DNA of 64,000 nucleotides from Variovorax sp. Root411. Its GTDB lineage: Bacteria > Pseudomonadota > Gammaproteobacteria > Burkholderiales > Burkholderiaceae_C. Under the pieces are notes generated by a model. It saw only the letters and a program-made list of their open reading frames with translations. It had not been told where the DNA came from and searched no databases. Numbering within the stretch: position 1 is the stretch's first letter; each line of letters begins with the position of its first letter. Below, piece by piece: positions 17,600-25,159 of the stretch. The position numbers and the translations under genes were made by a program. The DNA lies in the NCBI RefSeq assembly GCF_001425205.1, contig NZ_LMDW01000012.1, forward strand, positions 335,479 through 399,478, read 5' to 3'.

Positions 17600-17787
17600 G
17601 TACTCACCCCCAAAAGCGCATCGCATGCGAGCGCCACACGGCACATTCCACCGCGGCTTCAGGGAGAGGCAGCCCAGTTGAAGGCTCGCGGAGCAGCCGC
17701 GCGGCAACCTGAGTTGCCACGACACGGCACACATCGGGGGACAGGGAGGGTGAGCCCGGCGCGCCAGTGGTGCGCCGGGCATTTTTT
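17600..17787 (+). ncRNA. Candidate structured small RNA with intrinsic terminator
   Basis: This stretch has no convincing ORF but can fold as a closed multi-stem RNA. The closing stem is CTCACCC (17603-17609) with GGGTGAG (17748-17754). Inner hairpins are GCGC...GCGC around the palindrome TCGCATGCGA (17616-17634), CGCGG-AGCAG-CCGCG (17687-17701) and GGCAAC-CTGA-GTTGCC (17703-17718). It ends with a strong terminator stem and T6. The rightward U-run cannot serve radA or the membrane-protein gene, because both run leftward. No clear promoter was found. It does not match the 6S, 4.5S, tmRNA or RNase P wording I know. The 5' end is approximate. Confidence 0.5.
17754..17787 (+). terminator. Rho-independent terminator (rightward)
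   Basis: A 9-bp perfect stem GCCCGGCGC / GCGCCGGGC (17754-17762 and 17772-17780) with a 9-nt loop is followed by ATTTTTT. The T-run is only on the plus strand, so it ends a rightward transcript, most simply the candidate RNA immediately upstream. Confidence 0.8.
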
Positions 17788-17794
17788 CAAGGAA

Positions 17795-19186
17795 TCAATC
17801 CAGGCGGCGGACCACGTCCATCGCCTCTTCGATGCGGTCGACGGCGTGGATGGTCAGGCCTTCGATCTCTTTCGAACCCTTGCGCGGTGCGTTGGCCTTG
17901 GGCACCACGGCCACGCTGAAACCCAGCTTGGCAGCCTCGCGCAGGCGCTCCTGCCCACGCGGCGCCGGCCTCACCTCGCCGGCCAGGCCCACCTCACCGA
18001 ACGCGATGAAGCCCTTGGGCAGCGGCTTGCCGCGCAGGCTGGAGGTGATGGCCAGCATCACGGCCAGGTCGGCCGCCGGCTCGCTGATGCGCACGCCGCC
18101 CACCGCGTTGACGAACACGTCCTGGTCCATGCAGGCCACGCCCGCATGGCGGTGCAGCACGGCCAACAGCATCGCGAGGCGGTCGCGGTCCAGGCCCACC
18201 GACAGGCGCCGCGGGCTCGGCCCGCCGTTGTCGACCAGCGCCTGGATTTCCACCAGCATCGGCCGCGTGCCTTCGAGCGTCACCAGCACCACGCTGCCGG
18301 GCACCGGCTCGGCATGCTGGCTCAGGAAGATGGCGCTCGGATTCGTCACGCCCTTGAGGCCGCGCTCGGTCATGGCGAACACGCCGATCTCGTTGACCGC
18401 GCCGAAGCGGTTCTTGATGGCGCGCACAAGGCGAAAGCTCGAGTGCGTGTCGCCCTCGAAATACAGCACCGTGTCGACCATGTGCTCGAGCACGCGCGGT
18501 CCGGCCAGCGCGCCTTCCTTGGTGACGTGGCCCACCAGCACCACGGCAGTGCCGCTGGTCTTGGCGAAACGCGTGAGATGTGCCGCGCATTCGCGCACCT
18601 GCGCGACGGAACCGGGGGCTGACGTGAGCTGGTCCGAATAAACGGTCTGGATCGAATCGATCACCGCGATGGCCGGACGCGTGGCGTCGAGCGTGGCGAT
18701 GATCTTCTCGAGCTGGATCTCGGCCAGCACCTGCACCTGCGAGTGATCGAGCCCGAGCCGCTTGGAGCGCAGCGCCACCTGAGCCCCGCTTTCCTCACCG
18801 GTGACATACAGTGCGTTCTGCCCCGCGCGCTGCAGCGCATCGACCGCCTGCAGCAGCAGCGTCGACTTGCCGATGCCGGGGTCGCCGCCGATCAGCGTGA
18901 CGCCGCCCGAGACGATGCCGCCGCCCAGCACGCGGTCGAGTTCGTCGAGGCCTGTGGGCGTGCGCGCGACGTCGGTCGCTTCTATTTCCGACAGCGTGGC
19001 GAGTTCCGACGCGCCCGCGAGCGACGCGAACTGCGTGCCGAACCGGTTGTTGGCCGGGCCGCTGCCCGCGCCCGCGACCTGCTCGATCAGTGTGTTCCAG
19101 GCGCCGCAGCTCGGGCATTTGCCGAGCCATTTGGGGCTGGTGCCGCCGCATTCACTGCAGACGAAAAGTGTTTTTTCCTTGGCCAT
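17795..19186 (-). CDS. radA: DNA repair protein RadA
   Basis: A 463-residue RecA-like ATPase that helps branch migration in recombinational repair. Domains in order: a four-cysteine zinc finger (C10, C13, C24, C27), a RecA core with Walker A (GGDPGIGKST), the RadA-specific KNRFG motif (AIKNRFGAVNEIG) and a Lon-protease-like C-terminal domain (HAGVACMDQDVFVNAVGGV onward). The length is usual. It begins with MAKEKTLFVCSECGG. The gene is leftward, and the rightward terminator of the candidate RNA lies directly past its stop. Confidence 0.96.
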   Translation of the reverse strand: MAKEKTLFVCSECGGTSPKWLGKCPSCGAWNTLIEQVAGAGSGPANNRFGTQFASLAGASELATLSEIEATDVARTPTGLDELDRVLGGGIVSGGVTLIGGDPGIGKSTLLLQAVDALQRAGQNALYVTGEESGAQVALRSKRLGLDHSQVQVLAEIQLEKIIATLDATRPAIAVIDSIQTVYSDQLTSAPGSVAQVRECAAHLTRFAKTSGTAVVLVGHVTKEGALAGPRVLEHMVDTVLYFEGDTHSSFRLVRAIKNRFGAVNEIGVFAMTERGLKGVTNPSAIFLSQHAEPVPGSVVLVTLEGTRPMLVEIQALVDNGGPSPRRLSVGLDRDRLAMLLAVLHRHAGVACMDQDVFVNAVGGVRISEPAADLAVMLAITSSLRGKPLPKGFIAFGEVGLAGEVRPAPRGQERLREAAKLGFSVAVVPKANAPRKGSKEIEGLTIHAVDRIEEAMDVVRRLD

Positions 19187-19251
19187 GCGGCAAGTTTAGG
19201 TGTCCGCACAAACCCTGATGAATGCCATCTAGGAAAGTTCTGGCAAATCAT

Positions 19252-19263
19252 TTAACATGTTAA
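19252..19263. promoter_or_regulatory. Palindromic operator candidate for HpaR
   Basis: A perfect 12-bp palindrome, TTAACATGTTAA, lies 24 bp upstream of the preferred hpaR start, in an AT-rich patch that stands out from the GC-rich surroundings. MarR-family repressors such as HpaR bind palindromes of this kind near their own gene, so it could control the whole rightward hpa operon. An in-frame ATG (19257) falls inside it, which argues against that codon being the start. Confidence 0.55.
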
Positions 19264-19286
19264 GTAATTTCAGAAAGAGACGCCTC

Positions 19287-19721
19287 TTGAGCACCACATT
19301 CACGCACCGCAATTTGCCGCGCCTGCTGCTGCAGGCCCGCGAAGCGGTGATGGCCCACACGCGGCCCAGCCTGCGCGAGCATGCGCTGTCCGACCAGCAA
19401 TGGCGCGTGCTGCGCGTGCTGGGCGAGCACGGCGCGGTCGACACCGGCCGCGTGGCGCGCGAGGCCTTCATCCTCGGCCCCAGCCTCACCGGCGTGCTTG
19501 CGCGCATGGAGCGCGACAACCTCATCACCCGCGCGCGCGACCCGGCCGACCAGCGCCGCACCGTGGTCGAGGCCACGCCGCACGGCATGAAGCTGGTGAA
19601 GCGGCTGGGCAGCAGCATCGAGGCGCACTACGACTGGATGGAAAAGTCGCTCGGCAAGGCCAAGCTCGCGCAGCTCTACGGACTGCTCGACGAACTCATC
19701 GCACTGGAGCAACCTTCATGA
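19287..19721 (+). CDS. hpaR: MarR-family regulator of homoprotocatechuate degradation
   Basis: A winged-helix repressor of about 144 residues, recognised from HRNLPRLLLQAREAVMAHTR and LSDQQWRVLRVLGEHG. The recognition helix region is PSLTGVLARMERDNL and the wing is DPADQRRTVVEATPHG. In other bacteria HpaR represses the meta-cleavage operon until the aromatic acid is present. The TTG at 19287 (STTFTHRNL) is chosen because family members begin there. The alternative ATG at 19257 adds ten basic residues and lies inside the operator palindrome. The stop overlaps the next gene by 4 nt (ATGA). Confidence 0.88.
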   Translation: MSTTFTHRNLPRLLLQAREAVMAHTRPSLREHALSDQQWRVLRVLGEHGAVDTGRVAREAFILGPSLTGVLARMERDNLITRARDPADQRRTVVEATPHGMKLVKRLGSSIEAHYDWMEKSLGKAKLAQLYGLLDELIALEQPS

Positions 19722-20353
19722 GCAGCGCCCCCCATTTCCTGCCCACCGGCACGGTGTACGGCACCCTGCTGAACTTCCGCGCCGAAGTGGCGGCGCTCGC
19801 CACGCAGATGACGCAGCCGCCCTACAAGGCACCGCCAAAGGCGCCCGTGCTCTACGTGAAGACGGCCAACACCTGGAGCCCGCACGGCAGCGCCATCGCG
19901 GTGCCGGCGGCCGTGCCCGAGGTGGAAATCGGCGCGAGCATCGGCATGGTGATCGGCGCCGAGGGCGACGTCGAAGGCTTCGTGCTGATGAACGACCTGT
20001 CGATCCCGCATGCGAGCTTCTTCCGCCCGCCGGTGAAGTTCAAGTGCGTCGATGGCTTTCTCGGCATCGGGCCGGTGCTGCGCGACACCCAGGACGTGGC
20101 CGACCCCGCGAACTTCCTCGTCGAGGTGCGCATCGACGGCGAGCTGAAGCAATCCATCGACTTCTCGCAGCTCGTGCGCCCCGCGCAGCAGCTGCTTGCC
20201 GATGTCGGCGAGTTCATGACGCTTGCGCACGGCGACGTGCTGATGCTCGGTTGCGATGCCGGCCGGCCAGTGGCCCGCGCGGGCCAGCGCATCGACATCT
20301 CCGCGCCGGGGTTCGAGACCCTGAGCAACACGCTGGCGAAGGAGGCCGCATGA
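19718..20353 (+). CDS. hpaG1: HpaG N-terminal-type isomerase/decarboxylase subunit
   Basis: A 211-residue FAH-fold protein corresponding to one half of the HpaG bifunctional enzyme, which decarboxylates and isomerises 5-oxo-pent-3-ene-1,2,5-tricarboxylate in the homoprotocatechuate pathway. Metal-binding region wording includes EVEIGASIGMVIG and LMNDLSIPHASFFRPPVKFKC, ending LAHGDVLMLGCDAG. In enterobacteria the two halves are one fused protein; here they are two adjacent genes overlapping by 4 nt (ATG at 20350). It also overlaps hpaR by 4 nt, so the first three genes are tightly coupled. Confidence 0.9.
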   Translation: MSSAPHFLPTGTVYGTLLNFRAEVAALATQMTQPPYKAPPKAPVLYVKTANTWSPHGSAIAVPAAVPEVEIGASIGMVIGAEGDVEGFVLMNDLSIPHASFFRPPVKFKCVDGFLGIGPVLRDTQDVADPANFLVEVRIDGELKQSIDFSQLVRPAQQLLADVGEFMTLAHGDVLMLGCDAGRPVARAGQRIDISAPGFETLSNTLAKEAA

Positions 20354-21120
20354 AGCACGCACGCGTCATCTTCGAAGGCCGCGAGCATTCCGGCACGAGC
20401 CATGAGTTCAATGGGCAGCAAGACGCCGCCGTGCGCCTGGACGACGGCCGCATCGTGCCGCAGGAGCAGCTCGTCTGGCTGCCGCCGCTCGCGCCCACGG
20501 CACGGCCGCGCACCATCCTCGCGCTCGGCCTCAACTACGCCGACCACGCCAAGGAGCTCGAGTTCAAGGCGCCCGAGGAACCGCTGGTGTTCGTCAAGGG
20601 CCAGAGCACGCTGATCGGCCACCGCCAGCTCACGCACCGTCCGGCCGGCGTGCAGTTCATGCACTACGAATGCGAACTCGCCATAGTGGTCGGCAAGACC
20701 GCGAAGAACGTGAAGCGCGATGACGCATATGACTTCATCGGCGGCTACACGGTGGCCAACGATTACGCGATCCGCGACTACCTCGAGAACTGGTATCGCC
20801 CCAACCTGCGCGTGAAGAACCGCGACACCTGCACGCCGCTGGGGCCGTGGTTCGTCGATGCGGCCGATGTGCCCGATCCCATGGCGCTCGCGCTGCGCAC
20901 CACCGTCAACGGCACGGTCACGCAACAAGGCAACACGCGCGACATGATCTTCGACGCGCCTTTCCTCATCGCGTACTTCAGCCGCTTCATGACGCTGTCG
21001 CCGGGCGACCTGATCCTCACGGGCACGCCCGACGGCGTGGTCGATTGCAAGCCGGGCGATGTGGTCGTGACCGAGATCGAGCGCATCGGCGCGCTGGTCA
21101 ACACCATCGACGCGGGCTGA
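20350..21120 (+). CDS. hpaG2: HpaG C-terminal-type isomerase/decarboxylase subunit
   Basis: A 256-residue FAH-fold enzyme, the second half of HpaG. Visible signatures are ILALGLNYADHAKEL, the metal-ligand stretch MHYECELAIVVGK and YTVANDYAIRDYLENWYRP, then LTGTPDGVVDCKPGDVV. It acts after HpaF in the cytoplasmic breakdown of the ring-cleavage product. The ATG at 20350 overlaps the hpaG1 stop. A Bug-type receptor gene follows after 42 nt. Confidence 0.92.
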   Translation: MKHARVIFEGREHSGTSHEFNGQQDAAVRLDDGRIVPQEQLVWLPPLAPTARPRTILALGLNYADHAKELEFKAPEEPLVFVKGQSTLIGHRQLTHRPAGVQFMHYECELAIVVGKTAKNVKRDDAYDFIGGYTVANDYAIRDYLENWYRPNLRVKNRDTCTPLGPWFVDAADVPDPMALALRTTVNGTVTQQGNTRDMIFDAPFLIAYFSRFMTLSPGDLILTGTPDGVVDCKPGDVVVTEIERIGALVNTIDAG

Positions 21121-21162
21121 ACCCCTTTTTCTGTCACACATCAACAAGCGGAGACAAACGCA

Positions 21163-22155
21163 ATGAACGCTGGAAAGAAAACGCTCGCTCTCGCTGCCGC
21201 CCTGGTGGCCGTGAGCGCCTCGATGTTCGCGCTCGACGCGCCCGCGCAGACTGCGGCCTTCCCCACCAAGCCCGTGCGCTGGGTGGTGGGCTACCCGGCG
21301 GGCGGCGGCACCGACTTTCTCGCGCGCACGGTCGGCGCGCAGGTATCGCAGCAGGTAGGGCAGCCGGTGCTGGTCGACAACAAGCCCGGCGCGGGCGCGA
21401 TCATCGCGTCGGAGAACGTGGCGCGCGCGCCGGGCGACGGCTACACCGTGTTCTCGGCCGATAACGGCGTGCTGGTCTACAACCCCGCGCTCTACAAGAA
21501 GCTGCCCTACGACGCCGAGAAAGACTTCGCGTTGATCGGCATGATGGGCCGCTCCCCGCTCATCCTCACGGCCGCGCCCAACGCGGGCATCGCCGATGCC
21601 AAGGCGCTGCTCGCCGCGCTCAAGGCCTCGCCTGGCAAATACAGCATCGCCACGCCGGGCACCGGCAGCCCGCACCACCTGGCGCTCGAGTTGTTCCAGC
21701 GCGAAGCCGGCGTGTCGATGCTGCACGTGCCCTACAAGGGTGGTGCGCCCGCGCTGCAGGACCTGATGGGCGGCCAGGTCGCGCTGATGATGCTCGACCT
21801 GCCCAGCGGCGTGAGCGCCGTCAAGGCCGGCAAAGTGGTGCCGCTGCTCGCCATGTCGGCCGAGCGCGTGCCGCAGCTGCCCAACATCCCCACCGCCAAG
21901 GAACTCGGCTTCGCCAACGTCGAGGCCTACACCTGGCAGGGCTTCGTCGCGCCCGCGGCCACGCCGAAGGAAGTGCAGGCGAAGCTGGGCGCGGAGCTGC
22001 AGAAAGCCATGGCCGATGGCGGCGTGCGCCAGAAGCTCTACGACGCGGGCTGGGAAGCCCGCCCCGCAGACGCCGCCGAAATGGCGCGCTACACCGACGC
22101 CGAGCGCAGGAAATGGCATGCCTTGATCAAGGCGCGCGACATCAAACTCGATTGA
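21163..22155 (+). CDS. Bug/TctC-family periplasmic solute receptor
   Basis: A 330-residue tripartite-tricarboxylate-type (Bug) receptor with a Sec signal (residues 1-29, cleaved near APAQ). It shows the usual start TKPVRWVVGYPAGGGTDFLAR, the ligand loop NKPGAGAIIASENVA, and HVPYKGGAPALQDLMGGQV. Comamonadaceae carry many such orphan receptors without matching TctA/TctB membrane genes, as here. Its place inside the hpa operon suggests an aromatic acid or a pathway intermediate as ligand; this is inference. RBS GCGGAG lies upstream of the ATG. Confidence 0.92.
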   Translation: MNAGKKTLALAAALVAVSASMFALDAPAQTAAFPTKPVRWVVGYPAGGGTDFLARTVGAQVSQQVGQPVLVDNKPGAGAIIASENVARAPGDGYTVFSADNGVLVYNPALYKKLPYDAEKDFALIGMMGRSPLILTAAPNAGIADAKALLAALKASPGKYSIATPGTGSPHHLALELFQREAGVSMLHVPYKGGAPALQDLMGGQVALMMLDLPSGVSAVKAGKVVPLLAMSAERVPQLPNIPTAKELGFANVEAYTWQGFVAPAATPKEVQAKLGAELQKAMADGGVRQKLYDAGWEARPADAAEMARYTDAERRKWHALIKARDIKLD

Positions 22156-22175
22156 ACCGGACCGGACACTTCTTC

Positions 22176-23639
22176 ATGCAACAGATCGACCATCTCATCG
22201 GCGGCAAGTCCGTCACGGGCAAGGACTACTTCGAAACGGTCAACCCGGCCACGCAGGAAGTGCTGGCCGAGGTCGCCTCGGGCGGCGAGGCCGAAGTGAA
22301 CGCCGCCGTGGCCGCCGCGAAGGAAGCCTTTCCCAAGTGGGCCGGCCTGCCCGCGCCCGAGCGCGCCAAGCTGATCCGCAAGCTCGGCGACCTGATCGCG
22401 AAGCACGTGCCCGAGATCGCGCAGACCGAGACCGACGACTGCGGCCAGGTGATCGCCCAGACCGGCAAGCAGCTGATTCCGCGCGCGGCCGACAACTTCT
22501 ACTACTTCGCCGAGATGTGCACGCGCGTCGACGGCCACACCTACCCCACGCCCACGCACCTGAACTACACGCTGTTCCACCCGGTGGGCGTTTGCGCGCT
22601 CATCAGCCCGTGGAACGTGCCCTTCATGACCGCCACCTGGAAGGTCGCGCCCTGCCTGGCCTTCGGCAACACGGCGGTGCTGAAGATGAGCGAGCTGTCG
22701 CCGCTGACGGCTGCGCGCCTCGGTGAACTGGCGCTCGAAGCCGGCATTCCGCCCGGCGTGCTGAACCTCGTGCACGGCTACGGCAAGGAGGCCGGCGAGC
22801 CGCTGGTGGCGCATCCCGACGTGCGCGCCATTTCGTTCACCGGCTCCACCGCCACCGGCAACCGCATCGTGAAGAGCGCGGGACTGAAGAAGTTCAGCAT
22901 GGAGCTCGGCGGCAAGAGCCCGTTCGTGATCTTCGAAGACGCCGACCTCGACCGCGCGCTCGACGCGGCCGTGTTCATGATCTTCAGCAACAACGGCGAA
23001 CGCTGCACGGCCGGCTCGCGCATCCTGGTGCAGCAGTCGATCTATGCGGACTTCTCCGCGAAGTTCGCGGAACGCGCCAAGCGCATCACGGTCGGCGACC
23101 CGCTGGACGAGAAGACCATCGTCGGCCCGATGATCTCGCAGGCTCACCTGGCCAAGGTGCGCAGCTACATCGAGCTGGGATCGAAGGAAGGCGCGACGAT
23201 GCTGTGCGGCGGCCTCGAGACGCCGTCGAACCTGCCGGACCGCGTTCAGCGCGGCAACTACGTGATGCCCACCGTGTTCGCCGATGTCGACAACCGCATG
23301 AGGATCGCGCAGGAAGAAATCTTCGGCCCGGTTGCCTGCCTGATTCCGTTCAAGGACGAGGCGCATGCCATCGAACTGGCCAACGACATCCAGTACGGCC
23401 TCTCCAGCTACGTCTGGACCGAGAACATCGGCCGCGCCCACCGGGTGGCCGCAGCAGTGGAGGCCGGCATGTGCTTCGTCAACAGCCAGAACGTGCGTGA
23501 CCTGCGCCAGCCCTTCGGCGGCACCAAGGCCTCGGGCACGGGGCGCGAAGGCGGCACCTGGAGCTACGAGGTGTTCTGCGAGCCGAAGAACGTGGCGGTA
23601 TCGCTGGGTTCGCACCACATTCCGCACTGGGGGGTCTAG
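22176..23639 (+). CDS. hpaE: 5-carboxymethyl-2-hydroxymuconate semialdehyde dehydrogenase
   Basis: A 487-residue NAD-dependent aldehyde dehydrogenase that oxidises the ring-cleavage semialdehyde. Catalytic residues are visible as N147 (SPWNVPF), K170 (VLKMSELS), E243 (MELGGKSP) and C277 (NNGERCTAGSR). The segment FYYFAEMCTRVDGHTYP is typical of HpaE. The ATG at 22176 gives the family N-terminus (MQQIDHLIGGK); an upstream ATG at 22113 lies within the receptor gene. The dispersed hairpin element fills the 347-bp gap before the next operon gene. Confidence 0.93.
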   Translation: MQQIDHLIGGKSVTGKDYFETVNPATQEVLAEVASGGEAEVNAAVAAAKEAFPKWAGLPAPERAKLIRKLGDLIAKHVPEIAQTETDDCGQVIAQTGKQLIPRAADNFYYFAEMCTRVDGHTYPTPTHLNYTLFHPVGVCALISPWNVPFMTATWKVAPCLAFGNTAVLKMSELSPLTAARLGELALEAGIPPGVLNLVHGYGKEAGEPLVAHPDVRAISFTGSTATGNRIVKSAGLKKFSMELGGKSPFVIFEDADLDRALDAAVFMIFSNNGERCTAGSRILVQQSIYADFSAKFAERAKRITVGDPLDEKTIVGPMISQAHLAKVRSYIELGSKEGATMLCGGLETPSNLPDRVQRGNYVMPTVFADVDNRMRIAQEEIFGPVACLIPFKDEAHAIELANDIQYGLSSYVWTENIGRAHRVAAAVEAGMCFVNSQNVRDLRQPFGGTKASGTGREGGTWSYEVFCEPKNVAVSLGSHHIPHWGV

Positions 23640-23687
23640 GATGGAAGCTTGCGCTTCGGTTCTTCGTGTTGGGCGTGAAGTGCGCTT

Positions 23688-23939
23688 GTTGGGGCGCGAT
23701 CACGCCGACGGGGTACCTTGCTCCGCGAATGTCCCCCGGCCTGCGGCCTCCTCCTTTATTTCGCTGCGCAAGGCACCCCGCCAGCGTGATCGATCAGAGC
23801 AGTCGTTGATCGGTGAGCACAACAGCAGCGTCCATCGTGCACAGGGCGCCGGGTGCTCCCCGCAGCGAAATAAAGGAGGAGCGAAGCGGGGGACATTCGC
23901 GCAGGGGAGTACCCGGTGGCCTGTGCACGCATCCCGAAC
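23688..23939 (-). repeat. Dispersed composite hairpin element, full copy A
   Basis: This accounts for most of the 347-bp gene-free gap 23640-23986. A K-type module (23697-23792) has arms CGATCACGCCGACGGGGTAC and its partner ending GTGATCG. A T-type module (23837-23928) is bounded by GTGCAC on both sides. Both enclose the same core (GCGAATGTCCCCC ... TCCTCCTTTATTTCGCTGC) in opposite orientation. Ends are GTTGGGGCGCG and CGCATCCCGAAC. On the plus strand it is reversed relative to the other copies, but so is host transcription. Nothing else is seen in the gap apart from about 45 bp at each end. Confidence 0.88.
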
Positions 23940-23986
23940 ATCAGCGCTCAGGCAACCCGCGATACAACGCAACGTGGATCACTGAA

Positions 23987-24322
23987 ATGAGCCTGTACGC
24001 AACGCAAAAATTCCTGTTCGCGCTCAACCGCGAAGCCGAAGTGCAGCGCCGCTATACCGAAGGCGGCGACACACGCGCAGTGCTGCTCGCCGACTACGAC
24101 CTCGACGGCGAAGAGCGCGAGGCAATCGATTCAGGTGACATCGGCAAGCTCTACGTGCTCGGTTGCAACGGCCAGCTGCTGATGCACTTCGCGCCCCTGC
24201 TCGGCATTCCGTGGGCCGATTACCTCGAAGCCATGCGCGAGGGCGTGCGCAAGTACGGTCCGGTGCGCGCGGGCATCTACGCGATGACGACGGGCACGGA
24301 CGAAAAGGTGGCAGGCGTATGA
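23987..24322 (+). CDS. Extradiol dioxygenase small subunit (LigA-like)
   Basis: A 111-residue helical protein resembling the alpha (LigA) subunit of protocatechuate 4,5-dioxygenase. Its wording includes QKFLFALNREAEVQRRY, LADYDLDGEEREAIDSGDIG and LYVLGCNGQLLMHFAPLLGI. In LigAB the small subunit caps the active site of the large subunit. It overlaps the large-subunit gene by 4 nt (ATGA at 24319), so a 1:1 complex is likely. The ATG at 23987 follows the dispersed repeat by 47 nt. Its place between hpaE and hpaF suggests it serves homoprotocatechuate ring cleavage. Confidence 0.8.
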   Translation: MSLYATQKFLFALNREAEVQRRYTEGGDTRAVLLADYDLDGEEREAIDSGDIGKLYVLGCNGQLLMHFAPLLGIPWADYLEAMREGVRKYGPVRAGIYAMTTGTDEKVAGV

Positions 24323-25146
24323 GTCTGGTTTTTGCAGGCGTGTGCAGCCACGCCCCCGGCATCACCGGCCGCGCGCATCTGGCGGATCCGGCCGTGAAGG
24401 ACGAGTTCCATGCGCAGTTCCACCGCCTCGGCGAGGCCATGCGCGCCACCAGACCCGACGCGGTGATCGTGATCGCGGCCGAGCACTTCGCGAACTTCTT
24501 CATGAACAACATGCCGGCCTACGCCATCGGCATGGCCGACAGCTACGAAGGCCCGATCGAGGACCCGAAGTGGCTGGGCATCGAGAAGCACACCATCCCT
24601 GGCGACGCAGCGCTCTCGCAGCGACTGATTCGCGAGGTGATGCAGACGGCGGACGTGGCCTATGCGGAAGAATGGAAGTTCGACCACGGCATCATGGTGC
24701 CGCTGAACTTCCTCACGCCGAACTTCGACACCAAAGTGATCCCCGTGAACATCAACTGCCAGGGCCCGCCGCTCACGCCGCTGCACCGCGCGTGGGCCTT
24801 CGGCGAAGCATTGCGCCGCGCCTGCGACAAGGCGCCCGAGCGCATCGCGCTGGTGGGCACCGGCGGCATCTCGCACTGGCCGGCCACGCCCGACTCGGGC
24901 AAGGTCAATGCCGCGTGGGACGCCGAATTCATGAAACGCTGGTGCGCCAACGACCGTGAAGGCATGCTCTCGCTGGACGACTATGGCGACGAGGCCACCT
25001 ACCGCGAAGCGGGCCAGGGCGGCTTCGAGATCCGCACCTTCATCAGCGTGGCCGCGGCCGCGCGTGGCAAGGGCGAGATCTTCCACATGAAAGCTATTCC
25101 GATCTTCGCGGTGACATGCACCGCGGCGACGATGTCGGTGGAATGA
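24319..25146 (+). CDS. Class III extradiol ring-cleavage dioxygenase large subunit (LigB-like)
   Basis: A 275-residue iron dioxygenase of the LigB superfamily. By comparison with LigB, iron ligands are H11 (CSHAPG), H56 (AAEHFANFF) and E237 (GQGGFEIRTF), and the acid-base histidine is H186 (GTGGISHWPATPDSGK); H123 sits in KFDHGIMVPL. It occupies the position that hpaD (3,4-dihydroxyphenylacetate 2,3-dioxygenase) has in classical operons, and all other pathway steps flank it. Its wording is nevertheless not that of enterobacterial HpaD. Homoprotocatechuate is the most economical substrate; protocatechuate or another catechol remains possible. Confidence 0.82.
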   Translation: MSLVFAGVCSHAPGITGRAHLADPAVKDEFHAQFHRLGEAMRATRPDAVIVIAAEHFANFFMNNMPAYAIGMADSYEGPIEDPKWLGIEKHTIPGDAALSQRLIREVMQTADVAYAEEWKFDHGIMVPLNFLTPNFDTKVIPVNINCQGPPLTPLHRAWAFGEALRRACDKAPERIALVGTGGISHWPATPDSGKVNAAWDAEFMKRWCANDREGMLSLDDYGDEATYREAGQGGFEIRTFISVAAAARGKGEIFHMKAIPIFAVTCTAATMSVE

Positions 25147-25159
25147 ACGGAGAACGACG

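Noticed and set aside
19257..19286. ATG at 19257 as start of hpaR
   Set aside because: It lies inside a perfect palindrome that is a better operator candidate, and family members begin at the downstream STTFTHRNL.
23641..23985. Short ORFs within the dispersed hairpin elements (also near 43400, 46150 and 54750)
   Set aside because: They read through inverted repeat arms and recur in both directions because of the palindromes; no independent coding signal.
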